This document shows positions 19,347-27,447 of a DNA stretch of 64,000 nucleotides, in pieces. This DNA is from an uncultured Clostridia bacterium (GTDB taxonomy: Bacteria > Bacillota > Clostridia > Christensenellales > Aristaeellaceae), in assembly GCA_946413245.1 (NCBI GenBank), contig CAMKJS010000003.1:18698-82697 (forward strand), in the 5' to 3' direction. A program made the translations under genes and the position numbers. Position 1 is the stretch's first letter. The number at the start of each line of letters is the position of its first letter. Under the pieces are notes generated by a model. The model saw nothing but the letters and a program-made list of their open reading frames with translations, was not told the DNA's origin and ran no database searches.

Positions 19347-20933
19347 TTGGAGAACAACGGAACGGAAAAGGACAGGCAGATTCAGCTGGTGCTGAATGCG
19401 CCCGGACAGGGGGAGGAGGACTCTATTGACTTGGGCCGGGTGTTCCATAATATGAAACTGAAGGCCCGGGTGTTTGCCTGGGTTCTGGTGCTGTGTATGG
19501 TGGTGGGTTTTTGTGCTCCGTTGTTGCTGTATCAGATCAAGCATCCGGAGCTGACGGTGTCCACCGTGGCGACGCTGGACTATGAGCTGCGGTATAGCTG
19601 GGAAGACCTGCTGGAGATGGCTTCGACTAAAAAGGAGCGAGAGCGTATTACCCAGGCTCAGCTGGCCAACGATGTCACGCAGCTCTTCCGGCAGGTGACG
19701 GACCTGACGGCGCCGGATCTGACATCGCTGGACCTGAACCAGGTGACCTCCTCCTATGTGCTGAACAACGCCCTGGATGGGATGACCCTGAGCCAGAAGG
19801 TGGACGCAGAGCAGCTGCGGAAGAATATCACAATTCAGCGGATTCTGACGGAAAAGAGCCGGCAACAGCAGGAACTGATTTCCGGCATGCTCGACAGCAA
19901 GAACAACGACGCCTACGAACAAGCGCAGAGCATGCGGCTGACCTACAGCAATCAGTTCATTGTAAAGCTGAAAAACGGGTTCGGGGATGAGGAAGAAAAG
20001 ATAAAACAGGATCTGGATGACGATGAACTTCGGGCCCTGCTGAACCGGATTATGATCAGCTACAACGAGTATCTGGTGCGGACCTACGCGGATACCCGGC
20101 TGCCCACCGATGAGATTTCCATCATTGACACGGAAGATATGGATATTCTGGAATCTCTGGAGCAGCTGCGGACGGCGGAGCAGAACCTTTACAATTACTG
20201 CAATAACAAATCCATCCAGGAAAAGAATTACCGCTCCGCGGTGACCGGGCATACCCTGCGGGACTGGATGGAAGCCCTGCAGACCGTGGCGGATACTCAC
20301 ATTGACTATCTTTACGCTTACGTGTTTGCCGAAGGTATCGCACAGAACCCGGCAGAGCTGGTGTCCAACTACGAATATCAGCTGACCAACGCCCGGCTCT
20401 CCCTGGACGAGGTCAATGCCAACATCGCGGAGACGAAAGAAATCCTGGACAGCTACAAGAACGACAGGATCTTTGTGTCCATGCAGGAGAGCGACGGCTC
20501 CCGGGGGACCACGGATACCACTGCCTATTACAATCAGCTGGTGCAGCAGCAGGCGGCATACTATACGACAAAGCGCAGCCTGGAAACCACGATTGCCGAC
20601 CTGGAGAAGAAAATTGCCCGGCTGCTGAACGCGGAAAGCACGGATCTGGGAACCGTGAAGGATGAGCTGGACAGTGCGATTCAGGCCACCTACGCGATCT
20701 ATCAGGCTGTGTACGCCCATATGCAGGAAATTCAGGAGGGAACGGCGTTCCTGAACTATGTGCGCCACACGGAAGCTCAGGGGAAGATGGACAACTTCCT
20801 GACGGCGAATCTAAAGATGATCATCATCGGTGTTGTGGGTGGGGCTGTGATTGCCTGCGGCCTGTGGTTCCTGGCGGCCCTGGCGCCTGAATTCCGGCGG
20901 GATAACAAAGAAAAGGAGGCGGCGCGGGCATGA
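19347..20933 (+). CDS. Wzz-like chain-length / polysaccharide co-polymerase protein (first of pair)
   Basis: 528 residues from TTG 19347 (GAAGGAGGGAA at 19331-19341). Two membrane segments, at ~35-60 (VFAWVLVLCMVVGFCAPLLLY) and ~490-512 (MIIIGVVGGAVIACGLWFLAAL), flank a long, mostly helical extracytoplasmic region with coiled coils (LSLDEVNANIAETKEIL; TTKRSLETTIADLEKKIARLL). This is the topology of Wzz/PCP proteins that set polysaccharide length. The cytoplasmic tyrosine kinase domain is absent. It overlaps the next gene by 4 bp (ATGA). Sequence similarity to a named Wzz subfamily cannot be judged. Confidence 0.6.
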   Translation: MENNGTEKDRQIQLVLNAPGQGEEDSIDLGRVFHNMKLKARVFAWVLVLCMVVGFCAPLLLYQIKHPELTVSTVATLDYELRYSWEDLLEMASTKKERERITQAQLANDVTQLFRQVTDLTAPDLTSLDLNQVTSSYVLNNALDGMTLSQKVDAEQLRKNITIQRILTEKSRQQQELISGMLDSKNNDAYEQAQSMRLTYSNQFIVKLKNGFGDEEEKIKQDLDDDELRALLNRIMISYNEYLVRTYADTRLPTDEISIIDTEDMDILESLEQLRTAEQNLYNYCNNKSIQEKNYRSAVTGHTLRDWMEALQTVADTHIDYLYAYVFAEGIAQNPAELVSNYEYQLTNARLSLDEVNANIAETKEILDSYKNDRIFVSMQESDGSRGTTDTTAYYNQLVQQQAAYYTTKRSLETTIADLEKKIARLLNAESTDLGTVKDELDSAIQATYAIYQAVYAHMQEIQEGTAFLNYVRHTEAQGKMDNFLTANLKMIIIGVVGGAVIACGLWFLAALAPEFRRDNKEKEAARA

Positions 20934-22444
20934 AAACGATAAAGAAAACGCACTGGCTGCGGAATACTCTGATCGTGCTGATCATCTGCGGGATCCTTGG
21001 AACGATTATTTCGCTGATTCAGTTTTTTGGGAATCCCGAGAAAACGTATGCCGGCGCTACGCTGCTGTTGTCTTTCAATGGAGCGGGAGACGGAGTGGCT
21101 CCCAACGGGAACGAATATGATATCAATGAGGCTCGCCTGGACGAGGTGCTGGAGAATGCTCTCGAGAAGGCGGAACTGACGGATAAATATACCGCGGAGC
21201 AGCTGCGGGACAACCTGGTAATTACCGGCGCTTATCCTGAAGATATCACGGAGCAGGTTCTGAGCTTCGACAGTCTGCTGGACTTCGCGGCGGATCGTAA
21301 ACTGACTGTGACAGACTATTATCCGACAGAATACAGCATTGTTCTGTATAATACTTTCGACTCAACGATCAGTGACAAAAATCTGACTGCCCTGGTGAAA
21401 AGTATTACGGAAGCCTACCGGGAATACTTCGTGCGGAAGTATTCCGTGAAATGGGACAATGAAATCGGGATGGCGGGCCTGGCCAGCCTGGACTATACCC
21501 AGCAGATGACTGTGCTGAGCCAGAACCTGACTCAGGCGTCCCGCTTCGTGAGTGAAATGTATACCAAGGAACCGGCTTTCAAAGCCGGGGGCATAGGGTT
21601 CAACGACATATTGGCCCGGCTGCAGAGCCTGAATACCAATGAGGTTTCCCGGCTGGAGGCCAGTATCGTGCAGAACGCCCTGACCAAGCAGGAAAACCGC
21701 CTGCTGACCCAGTATCGCTATCAGATCGAAACCTGGGGCAATCAGAAGGAACACATGCAGGCGGAGCTCAAGGAGCTGGAGACCTTGATTGCCGGATATG
21801 AAAAAGGGGAAATCATTTATCTGAGCACATCCAGCTCTCTGAATCAGGTGGGCGGTACGTCTTCCACGACCTATGATACGCTGGTGCGGCGGCGTACGGA
21901 TATCGTGGCGCAGATTAACCGGATCAGCACAAATATCGCCCAGGTTCAGAAACGCATCGAGGAGCTGGTGGGCACCGGCGCGGTGAGCGAGGAGGCGGCT
22001 GCGGAAGTGATCGCTGCGGCCGAGGAAGCGACTGCGGAAACAGCTGAATCAGGAGCGGCTCCGGAAGGAGAAGCAACGGAAACGGTTTCTGCAGAGACTG
22101 CGCAGCAGGAAACTGTGACAGAGCTGAGTAATGAGGAAAAGGCTGAACTGCATGCACAGCAGACTGCCGAGCTGCAGGGGAAAATCGACAAGCTGGTGAA
22201 GAAACAGGATGAAGTGATCGCGGATCTGAATACGCTGCTGACGGCCTACAACGAAGAGGAAATGACCGAAGGTACGATTCGCCTGCTGTCAGTGAAAGCA
22301 CATCGGCCGAAGATTCTCTCGGGCACCTTTGTGAAGCAGACGATCAAGGTCGCGGGACCCATCTGCGCGGTAGGCTTCATGGTATGCCTGATTCTGCTGA
22401 TCCGCAGCAGAAGGAAAGAAGAGAAGGAAGCGGCGGCTGCGTAA
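20930..22444 (+). CDS. Wzz-like chain-length / polysaccharide co-polymerase protein (second of pair)
   Basis: 504 residues with the same plan as its upstream neighbour: an N-terminal helix (LIVLIICGILGTIISLIQFF), a long coiled-coil-rich outer domain and a C-terminal helix (VAGPICAVGFMVCLILLI). A low-complexity Ala/Glu-rich insert lies at about 350-400 (EEAAAEVIAAAEEATAETAE). The parallel REYFVRKYSVKWDNEI here and NEYLVRTYADTRLPTDEI in the neighbour suggest tandem duplication and divergence. Probably the two act as a hetero-oligomer in glycan export; that is inference. A terminator follows. Confidence 0.58.
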   Translation: MKTIKKTHWLRNTLIVLIICGILGTIISLIQFFGNPEKTYAGATLLLSFNGAGDGVAPNGNEYDINEARLDEVLENALEKAELTDKYTAEQLRDNLVITGAYPEDITEQVLSFDSLLDFAADRKLTVTDYYPTEYSIVLYNTFDSTISDKNLTALVKSITEAYREYFVRKYSVKWDNEIGMAGLASLDYTQQMTVLSQNLTQASRFVSEMYTKEPAFKAGGIGFNDILARLQSLNTNEVSRLEASIVQNALTKQENRLLTQYRYQIETWGNQKEHMQAELKELETLIAGYEKGEIIYLSTSSSLNQVGGTSSTTYDTLVRRRTDIVAQINRISTNIAQVQKRIEELVGTGAVSEEAAAEVIAAAEEATAETAESGAAPEGEATETVSAETAQQETVTELSNEEKAELHAQQTAELQGKIDKLVKKQDEVIADLNTLLTAYNEEEMTEGTIRLLSVKAHRPKILSGTFVKQTIKVAGPICAVGFMVCLILLIRSRRKEEKEAAAA

Positions 22445-22471
22445 GCTGCTTTGCCGTAAAATGGTTTATCG

Positions 22472-22507
22472 TTACGGGCTCTGCTGCCGCGGAGTCCGTA
22501 ATTCTTT
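22472..22507 (+). terminator. Intrinsic terminator after the Wzz-like pair
   Basis: TTACGGGCTC pairs with GAGTCCGTAA (one G-U wobble) around a 10-nt loop and is followed by TTCTTTT. It ends the 17.4-22.4 kb transcript. Confidence 0.65.
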
Positions 22508-22516
22508 TGGGCAAAA

Positions 22517-22545
22517 TGGACAGAATATGCATTCTATGATAAAAT
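22517..22545 (+). promoter_or_regulatory. Sigma-A promoter
   Basis: TGGACA (22517-22522), 17-bp spacer, TAAAAT (22540-22545) with TG at 22537-22538. It is placed between the terminator and the membrane-protein gene at 22600. Confidence 0.72.
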
Positions 22546-22599
22546 GAACTTCAGCCTGAATCCCGGCCTGATATCTTCGGACGGATGGGAGGAATGACC

Positions 22600-25062
22600 A
22601 TGCGTGAAACAAATACAAGAGCCCGTTGCGGCCTCTTTTTTGCCGCGGTATTGGTGCTGAGCGCCGCTGTGCGCTGCGCGCTGGCGCTGCTGCCTTCCCG
22701 TACGGCGGCGATTTACGGGGATGAACTGCTGGCGCTGGAGATCGCCAAGAACATCCGGGCGGGCGGTGGGATTGCTTTGTACCACACGCCGGTGGCCTTC
22801 CTCCGGGTGCTGTACCCCCTGCTGCTGTCCCCCTTCTGGATGATCCGGGATGCGGGGGTGCGGCTGGCGGCGATGTCCGTGTTCAACGCCCTGCTGATGA
22901 CTTCCGCCCTGATTCCCGGCTGGCTGCTGGCCCGCCGGCTGCTGAAGGAAGCCTGGCAGATCCGCCTGTCCCTGCTGTTCCTGGCCCTGGCGCCGGATAT
23001 GGGGCTGGCGGTGCCCTTTCTGGCGGACGCCCTGTATTTTCCCCTGCTGCTGTGGGGTGTTTATTTCTTCGTGCGTTTTCTGCAGAAGCCGGAGAGCCGG
23101 GTCTTTCCGGCGGTGCTGGGATGCTGGGCCTGCCTGCTGGTGCTGACGAAGGGAAGCGGCTGGGCTTTCCTGGCGGCCGTTCTGGTCGCTGCCGGAGCAA
23201 ACCGGGAAGGTTCCCGGGGGCAGCGGGTGCGCCATGTGCTGGTCTGCCTTGGGACATTTCTTGTGCCGTGGCTGGCGGTGCGGCTGCTGTGCGGCGGGCT
23301 GAGCTTCTCCGCCGTTTCCGCCCTGTTTGCCGAAATGACCGGGCCGGGGCGGGTATTCTTCGCCGTGTATTCCGCGGTGCTGCTGCTGTTCTGGTTTGCG
23401 CTTTCCCTGGGCTTTTTCCCGGCCGTGCTGCCCCTGTCGCGGGCGGGAAGCCTTTCCCACGGGAAAAAGAGGCTGCTGCTGTTTGCCGCCCTGTACGGCG
23501 TGCTGACTGCTGTCGGCTCGGCATTCGCGGCTGCGGGCGGCGACCTGGATGAAAACCGGGTGCAGCTGCGGATGATGATCGGAGCGTTTTATCCCTTCCT
23601 GCTGCTGTTTTTCGCGCTGCCGGAATCCCCGGAGGAGGGAAAGCCCAGTCCCTGGGCGCTTCTGTGGGGAGCGGGGCTGGCGCTGCTGTTTGCCGCCGCG
23701 CCGGTGCTGCGGAGCGTGGTGGACGCGCCCGGGCTGCACGCCTGGGCGGCGCTGCGGCAGAACAATGCCGCTTTTGACTGGATTCTGCGGGGCGGAGCCG
23801 CGGCGACGGCGCTGGCCGGCTATCTGCTATACCGCCGCTTTGGGATGAAAGCGCTGCGCGGCTTTCTGCTGCCCCTGGTGGGAGCTGCCATGGTGCTGAA
23901 TCAGTTCGCGTTCCTGCGGGATGTACGGCAGGAGGAGACCGCGCCTTCCGGGAAGATCGTGCAGGAGGCCGCGGCGCTGGAGGAGGCGCTGCGGGGAGAA
24001 GAAGGGAATCTGCTGATTCTGGCGGAAGAGGCGGAGGACCCGAACCTGAAAGCACTGACTGCCCGGGTCAGCCGGAACGGATATCTGCTGCTGCGGAAGG
24101 ATCTGCTGACCATGGCCGGGGAGGACGCTTCCGCGCAGCTTTCTATGGCGACGACGAAAATTCCGTATCTGTTTAACGAATACGCGCCGGGTGAAAGTGT
24201 TGCTCCCGGGCTGATCGATCTGGTTCTGTGCCCGGCGGGCATGAAGGCGCTGGACGCGGAAAGCTACGAGGACATCACTCCGGAAGGGGTGAGCAGATGG
24301 CGGCTGCTGCGGGCGAAGGACGCCACGGTGCTGGCGGCGGCGGACCTGGTGTCCCGGCCCCTGGGAGAGGAAATCACCTTCGGGCTGGATCAGGAAGCGA
24401 ATTTCCGGAACCTGCCTGTGTCAGGATTCCTGGAACCGGAGGAAGAAAGCACCTGGGCAGCGGGACGGGAGGCTACGGTCATCGTGAAGCCAACCGGCTG
24501 GGCAGGCGAAGACCTGGTGCTGCGCTGGCAATGGACCGCTACGGATCCGCTGCGGGCGGACCCGCTGCCCTGCCAGGTATACGCGGGGGAGACCCTGGTA
24601 TCCGAAGAACCTCTTGCCATGAGCGGCGGCCGGAAACGGATTATGATTCCGGCGTCCGCCATCGGGGAGGACGGGAAACTGGTTCTGCGCTTTGTGTTCC
24701 CGAGCATCAAGGAAAGCGCGGAGGTGAACGGGTGGAACCGCACGGCGGCGTTCCGTTCCCTGCGGGTGACGCCTGCGGAGGACGCGTTCTTCGTGCCGTC
24801 CGGTATCCGGGATATTCCGGAGGAGGCCTTTGCGGGGATGAACGCGAAGATGCTTTATCTGGCACCCGGCGTGGCGACGATCGGGTCGAAGGCTTTCGCG
24901 AACTGGAAGAATCTGGAGAGAGTGTATATTCCCGCGACGGTGTGGAATATTGCGGAGGACGCGTTTGAGGGGTGTCCCGACACCATGGTATGGGTCGGGC
25001 CGGCCAACGGAACGGCGAAGAAGTTTGCGGAAGAGCATGGGATAGCATACGAAATTGAATGA
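22600..25062 (+). CDS. Large membrane protein (GT-C-like) with C-terminal LRR_5 unit
   Basis: 820 residues from ATG 22600, chosen over 22585 because GGGAGGA (22587-22593) is correctly spaced. Residues 1-450 contain about 11-12 membrane helices. After helix 1 the loop AIYGDELLALEIAKNI carries acidic residues as in GT-C glycosyltransferases. Residues ~460-735 are a soluble extracytoplasmic region with a beta-rich part. The last ~90 residues (VPSGIRDIPEEAFAGM, APGVATIGSKAFANWKNLERVYIPATVWNIAEDAFEGCP) are BspA-type LRR_5 repeats. An integral-membrane sugar-transfer domain joined to an LRR_5 tail is unusual. No specific family recognised. Confidence 0.65.
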   Translation: MRETNTRARCGLFFAAVLVLSAAVRCALALLPSRTAAIYGDELLALEIAKNIRAGGGIALYHTPVAFLRVLYPLLLSPFWMIRDAGVRLAAMSVFNALLMTSALIPGWLLARRLLKEAWQIRLSLLFLALAPDMGLAVPFLADALYFPLLLWGVYFFVRFLQKPESRVFPAVLGCWACLLVLTKGSGWAFLAAVLVAAGANREGSRGQRVRHVLVCLGTFLVPWLAVRLLCGGLSFSAVSALFAEMTGPGRVFFAVYSAVLLLFWFALSLGFFPAVLPLSRAGSLSHGKKRLLLFAALYGVLTAVGSAFAAAGGDLDENRVQLRMMIGAFYPFLLLFFALPESPEEGKPSPWALLWGAGLALLFAAAPVLRSVVDAPGLHAWAALRQNNAAFDWILRGGAAATALAGYLLYRRFGMKALRGFLLPLVGAAMVLNQFAFLRDVRQEETAPSGKIVQEAAALEEALRGEEGNLLILAEEAEDPNLKALTARVSRNGYLLLRKDLLTMAGEDASAQLSMATTKIPYLFNEYAPGESVAPGLIDLVLCPAGMKALDAESYEDITPEGVSRWRLLRAKDATVLAAADLVSRPLGEEITFGLDQEANFRNLPVSGFLEPEEESTWAAGREATVIVKPTGWAGEDLVLRWQWTATDPLRADPLPCQVYAGETLVSEEPLAMSGGRKRIMIPASAIGEDGKLVLRFVFPSIKESAEVNGWNRTAAFRSLRVTPAEDAFFVPSGIRDIPEEAFAGMNAKMLYLAPGVATIGSKAFANWKNLERVYIPATVWNIAEDAFEGCPDTMVWVGPANGTAKKFAEEHGIAYEIE

Positions 25063-25084
25063 ACCATGTTTCGTTCAATTGTCA

Positions 25085-25255
25085 GCCGAGGAGAATTTCG
25101 CGTCTGCGGACGCGACCAGGGCTTTCCTTCCCGCAACCTCAATAGTCGTAACTCCACACAGTGGAGATTACTCCTTTTCGGTTGACCTCAGCTCTGACAA
25201 GCATCCCGCCGCTGGCGGTTGTCAGCGCTTCGCCCCCGGACCTTCGGTTACATAA
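25085..25255 (+). repeat. Composite structured intergenic repeat (modules B and A)
   Basis: Contains module B, a hairpin CGCGTC-TGCG-GACGCG (25099-25114) followed by ACCAGGGCTTTCC. Module A then follows: TCGTAACTCCAC-ACA-GTGGAG (about 25146-25166) and a long stem CTGACAA/TTGTCAG enclosing CCGCC/GGCGG (about 25193-25225). It ends with a CTTCGCCCCCGGACCTTCGG tail. Related copies lie at 37.4, 53.7, 62.5 and 62.6 kb. Confidence 0.75.
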
Positions 25256-25281
25256 ACAAGCAAGAGGTGAAAACAGTACAG

Positions 25282-26070
25282 ATGGAACGCATCGGAGATA
25301 CTCTGAAAGAGATCTGGGCGTACCGGATGATGGTGCGGTCCCTGGTGCATAAGGATCTGCGCGGGCGGTACCAGGCCAGCGTGCTGGGGTTTCTGTGGAC
25401 GTTCATCGTGCCGCTGTGCCAGCTGCTGGTGTACACCGTGGTGTTTTCCGTGATCCTGCGCAGCCAGATGGAGAAGTTCTATCTGTATCTGTTCGTGGCG
25501 CTGATCCCCTGGAACTTTTTCTCCGCCTGCCTGACCACCGGCTCCGGGTGCATCCTGTATCAGGGGTCCCTGGTGAACAAGATTTACTTTCCCCGGGAAG
25601 TGGTGCCCATCGCCTACGTCACCAGCGCCTTTGTGAACATGTGCTACTGCGGCGTGGTGGTGTTCGCGGTGTGCCTGATTTCCGGCGTGCGGTTCACTTT
25701 TGCCGGGCTGCTGTGCCTGCCCCTGGTGATGCTGGAGCAGTACATGTTCGTGCTGGGAGTGACGATGATCACCAGCTCGGTGAACGTGTATTTCCGGGAC
25801 CTGGAGCATATTCTGACGATCCTCAGCATGGCCTGGATGTTCATGACGCCCATCATGTACGACATGAGCATGGTGCCGGAGAAGCTGCAGCCCCTGTTCC
25901 GGCTGAACCCGATGACGGGATACATCATGTCGTACCGGGATATCCTGTACTGGGGTACGGTGCCTGATGCGGGGCGGCTGGCGATCTCCGGGGCGGTGGG
26001 CTTCCTGGTGATGGCGGCGGGGTTCGCGGTGTTCGGGCGGCTGAAGCGCCGGTTCTCGGAGGTGATGTGA
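25282..26070 (+). CDS. Polysaccharide ABC exporter, permease (Wzm/TagG type)
   Basis: 262 residues from ATG 25282; a GTG at 25267 is an alternative start and both have only modest ribosome-binding sites (AAGAGGTG at 25262). ABC-2 permease with six helices. The N-terminal amphipathic KDLRGRYQASVLGFLWTFIVPL and the C-terminal YFRDLEHILTILSMAWMFMTPIMYDMS followed by LNPMTGYI are characteristic of O-antigen/teichoic-acid exporters. The ATPase gene starts 1 bp after the stop. It exports a completed glycan, alongside or instead of the Wzx route. Confidence 0.93.
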   Translation: MERIGDTLKEIWAYRMMVRSLVHKDLRGRYQASVLGFLWTFIVPLCQLLVYTVVFSVILRSQMEKFYLYLFVALIPWNFFSACLTTGSGCILYQGSLVNKIYFPREVVPIAYVTSAFVNMCYCGVVVFAVCLISGVRFTFAGLLCLPLVMLEQYMFVLGVTMITSSVNVYFRDLEHILTILSMAWMFMTPIMYDMSMVPEKLQPLFRLNPMTGYIMSYRDILYWGTVPDAGRLAISGAVGFLVMAAGFAVFGRLKRRFSEVM

Positions 26071-26071
26071 G

Positions 26072-27283
26072 ATGGCGGAGACACTGGAAAAACCTGTGGT
26101 GATCGACGTGCAGCACATCGCCAAGCAGTTCCGGGTATATGAGGACGGCAGCGCCACCATGAAGGAGAAGATCCTTTTCCGGGCGCGGAGGAAATACGAG
26201 GTGCACCCGGTGCTCCGGGATATCTCCTTCCAGGTGCGGAAGGGAGAAGCCCTGGGGCTTATCGGGGTCAACGGCAGCGGCAAGAGCACCACGCTGAAGG
26301 TGCTGACCAGGATCCTGTATCCCGACAGCGGAACCCTGAAGATGACCGGGCGGGTATCCAGCCTGCTGGAGCTGGGGGCCGGATTCCATCCGGACCTGAG
26401 CGGGCGGGAAAACATCTATATCAACGCCTCCGTGTTCGGCCTGAGCCGGAAGGAGATCGACCGGCGGCTGCAGGGGATCATCGACTTCAGTGAGCTGGAG
26501 GCGTTTATCGACACGCCGGTGCGGACCTATTCCTCCGGCATGTTCATGCGGCTGGCCTTTGCCGTGGCGGTAAACGTGGACGCGGACATCCTGCTGATCG
26601 ACGAGATTCTGGCGGTGGGGGACGCGGGCTTCCAGGCCAAATGCTTCCAGAAGATGCAGGAGATCAAGGCCGGGGGCACCACCATCGTGATCGTGAGCCA
26701 CAACCTGAACCAGATCGAGCAGATCTGCGAGCGGACCATCTGGATCGACGGCGGCTATATCCGGAAGGAGGGAAGGCCCCGGGACGTGCATCCCCAGTAC
26801 CTGGCCTTCATGGCGGAAAAGGAGCTGGCGAACCGGGCGGCTGACGCGCCGGAAGACGAGGAACGCACGGGAACCGGGGAAGCCCGGATGGAGAAGATCA
26901 CCGTGCTGGACGGGGAGGGAAAGGAACGGAAAACGTTTACCCCGTGGGAACCCATCACCGTACGGATCGACTATACCGCGGAGAAGGAGCTGCCCGGGGC
27001 GGCAGCGGCCGTTTCCCTGTACCGGGGGGACACCTATCTCTTCAGCGCCGACACCCTGGCGGACACGGCTGAGCCCCTGAAGCTGCGGACAAAGGGAGCG
27101 CTGGAGCTGTGTATCGACAATCTGCCGGCGGCCGGCGGCGTTTATACCCTGGATCTGGCGCTTCGGCGCTCCGACGGGCTGGAATACGACCATATCCGGC
27201 GGGCAGCGGAAATCGCCATCGCGGAAAGCGCGCAGGCCGGGGGAATTTTCTCCCTGAAGCGCAGCTGGCGCCATACGGACTGA
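26072..27283 (+). CDS. Polysaccharide ABC exporter, ATP-binding protein (Wzt/TagH type)
   Basis: 403 residues. Walker A GVNGSGKST (~66-74), signature YSSGMFMRLAF, Walker B ILLIDEILAVGD and the His of VIVSHNLNQ are present. The LLELGAGFHPDLSGRENI block is diagnostic of the Wzt/TagH class. Residues ~290-403 form a beta-rich extension comparable to the Wzt C-terminal domain that recognises the non-reducing end of the exported glycan. The stop is followed by a gap with an 11-bp tandem AAATGTGAAAA (27332-27353). Confidence 0.94.
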   Translation: MAETLEKPVVIDVQHIAKQFRVYEDGSATMKEKILFRARRKYEVHPVLRDISFQVRKGEALGLIGVNGSGKSTTLKVLTRILYPDSGTLKMTGRVSSLLELGAGFHPDLSGRENIYINASVFGLSRKEIDRRLQGIIDFSELEAFIDTPVRTYSSGMFMRLAFAVAVNVDADILLIDEILAVGDAGFQAKCFQKMQEIKAGGTTIVIVSHNLNQIEQICERTIWIDGGYIRKEGRPRDVHPQYLAFMAEKELANRAADAPEDEERTGTGEARMEKITVLDGEGKERKTFTPWEPITVRIDYTAEKELPGAAAAVSLYRGDTYLFSADTLADTAEPLKLRTKGALELCIDNLPAAGGVYTLDLALRRSDGLEYDHIRRAAEIAIAESAQAGGIFSLKRSWRHTD

Positions 27284-27377
27284 CCGGTCCGGACGTTTGC
27301 CGGGCTGTGAAACCCATAAAATATTAAGCAAATGTGAAAAAATGTGAAAAAATCGCGGTGAAAACGTCAAAAAATAG

Positions 27378-27406
27378 TTGCAAAACAGGGAAGTATCCAT
27401 TATAAT
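27378..27406 (+). promoter_or_regulatory. Sigma-A promoter of the LRR protein gene
   Basis: TTGCAA (27378-27383), 17-bp spacer, TATAAT (27401-27406). The TTGCAAAACAG start is shared with the promoter at 63759. Confidence 0.8.
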
Positions 27407-27447
27407 CAAAGGACCAAACGGGTTTTTTGGATGGGAGGTTTATGCAA

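Noticed and set aside
25055..25255. Small plus-strand frame reading NFASADATRAF, with relatives at 37395 and 53772
   Set aside because: These frames merely translate the structured repeat modules and are not conserved as proteins within the window.
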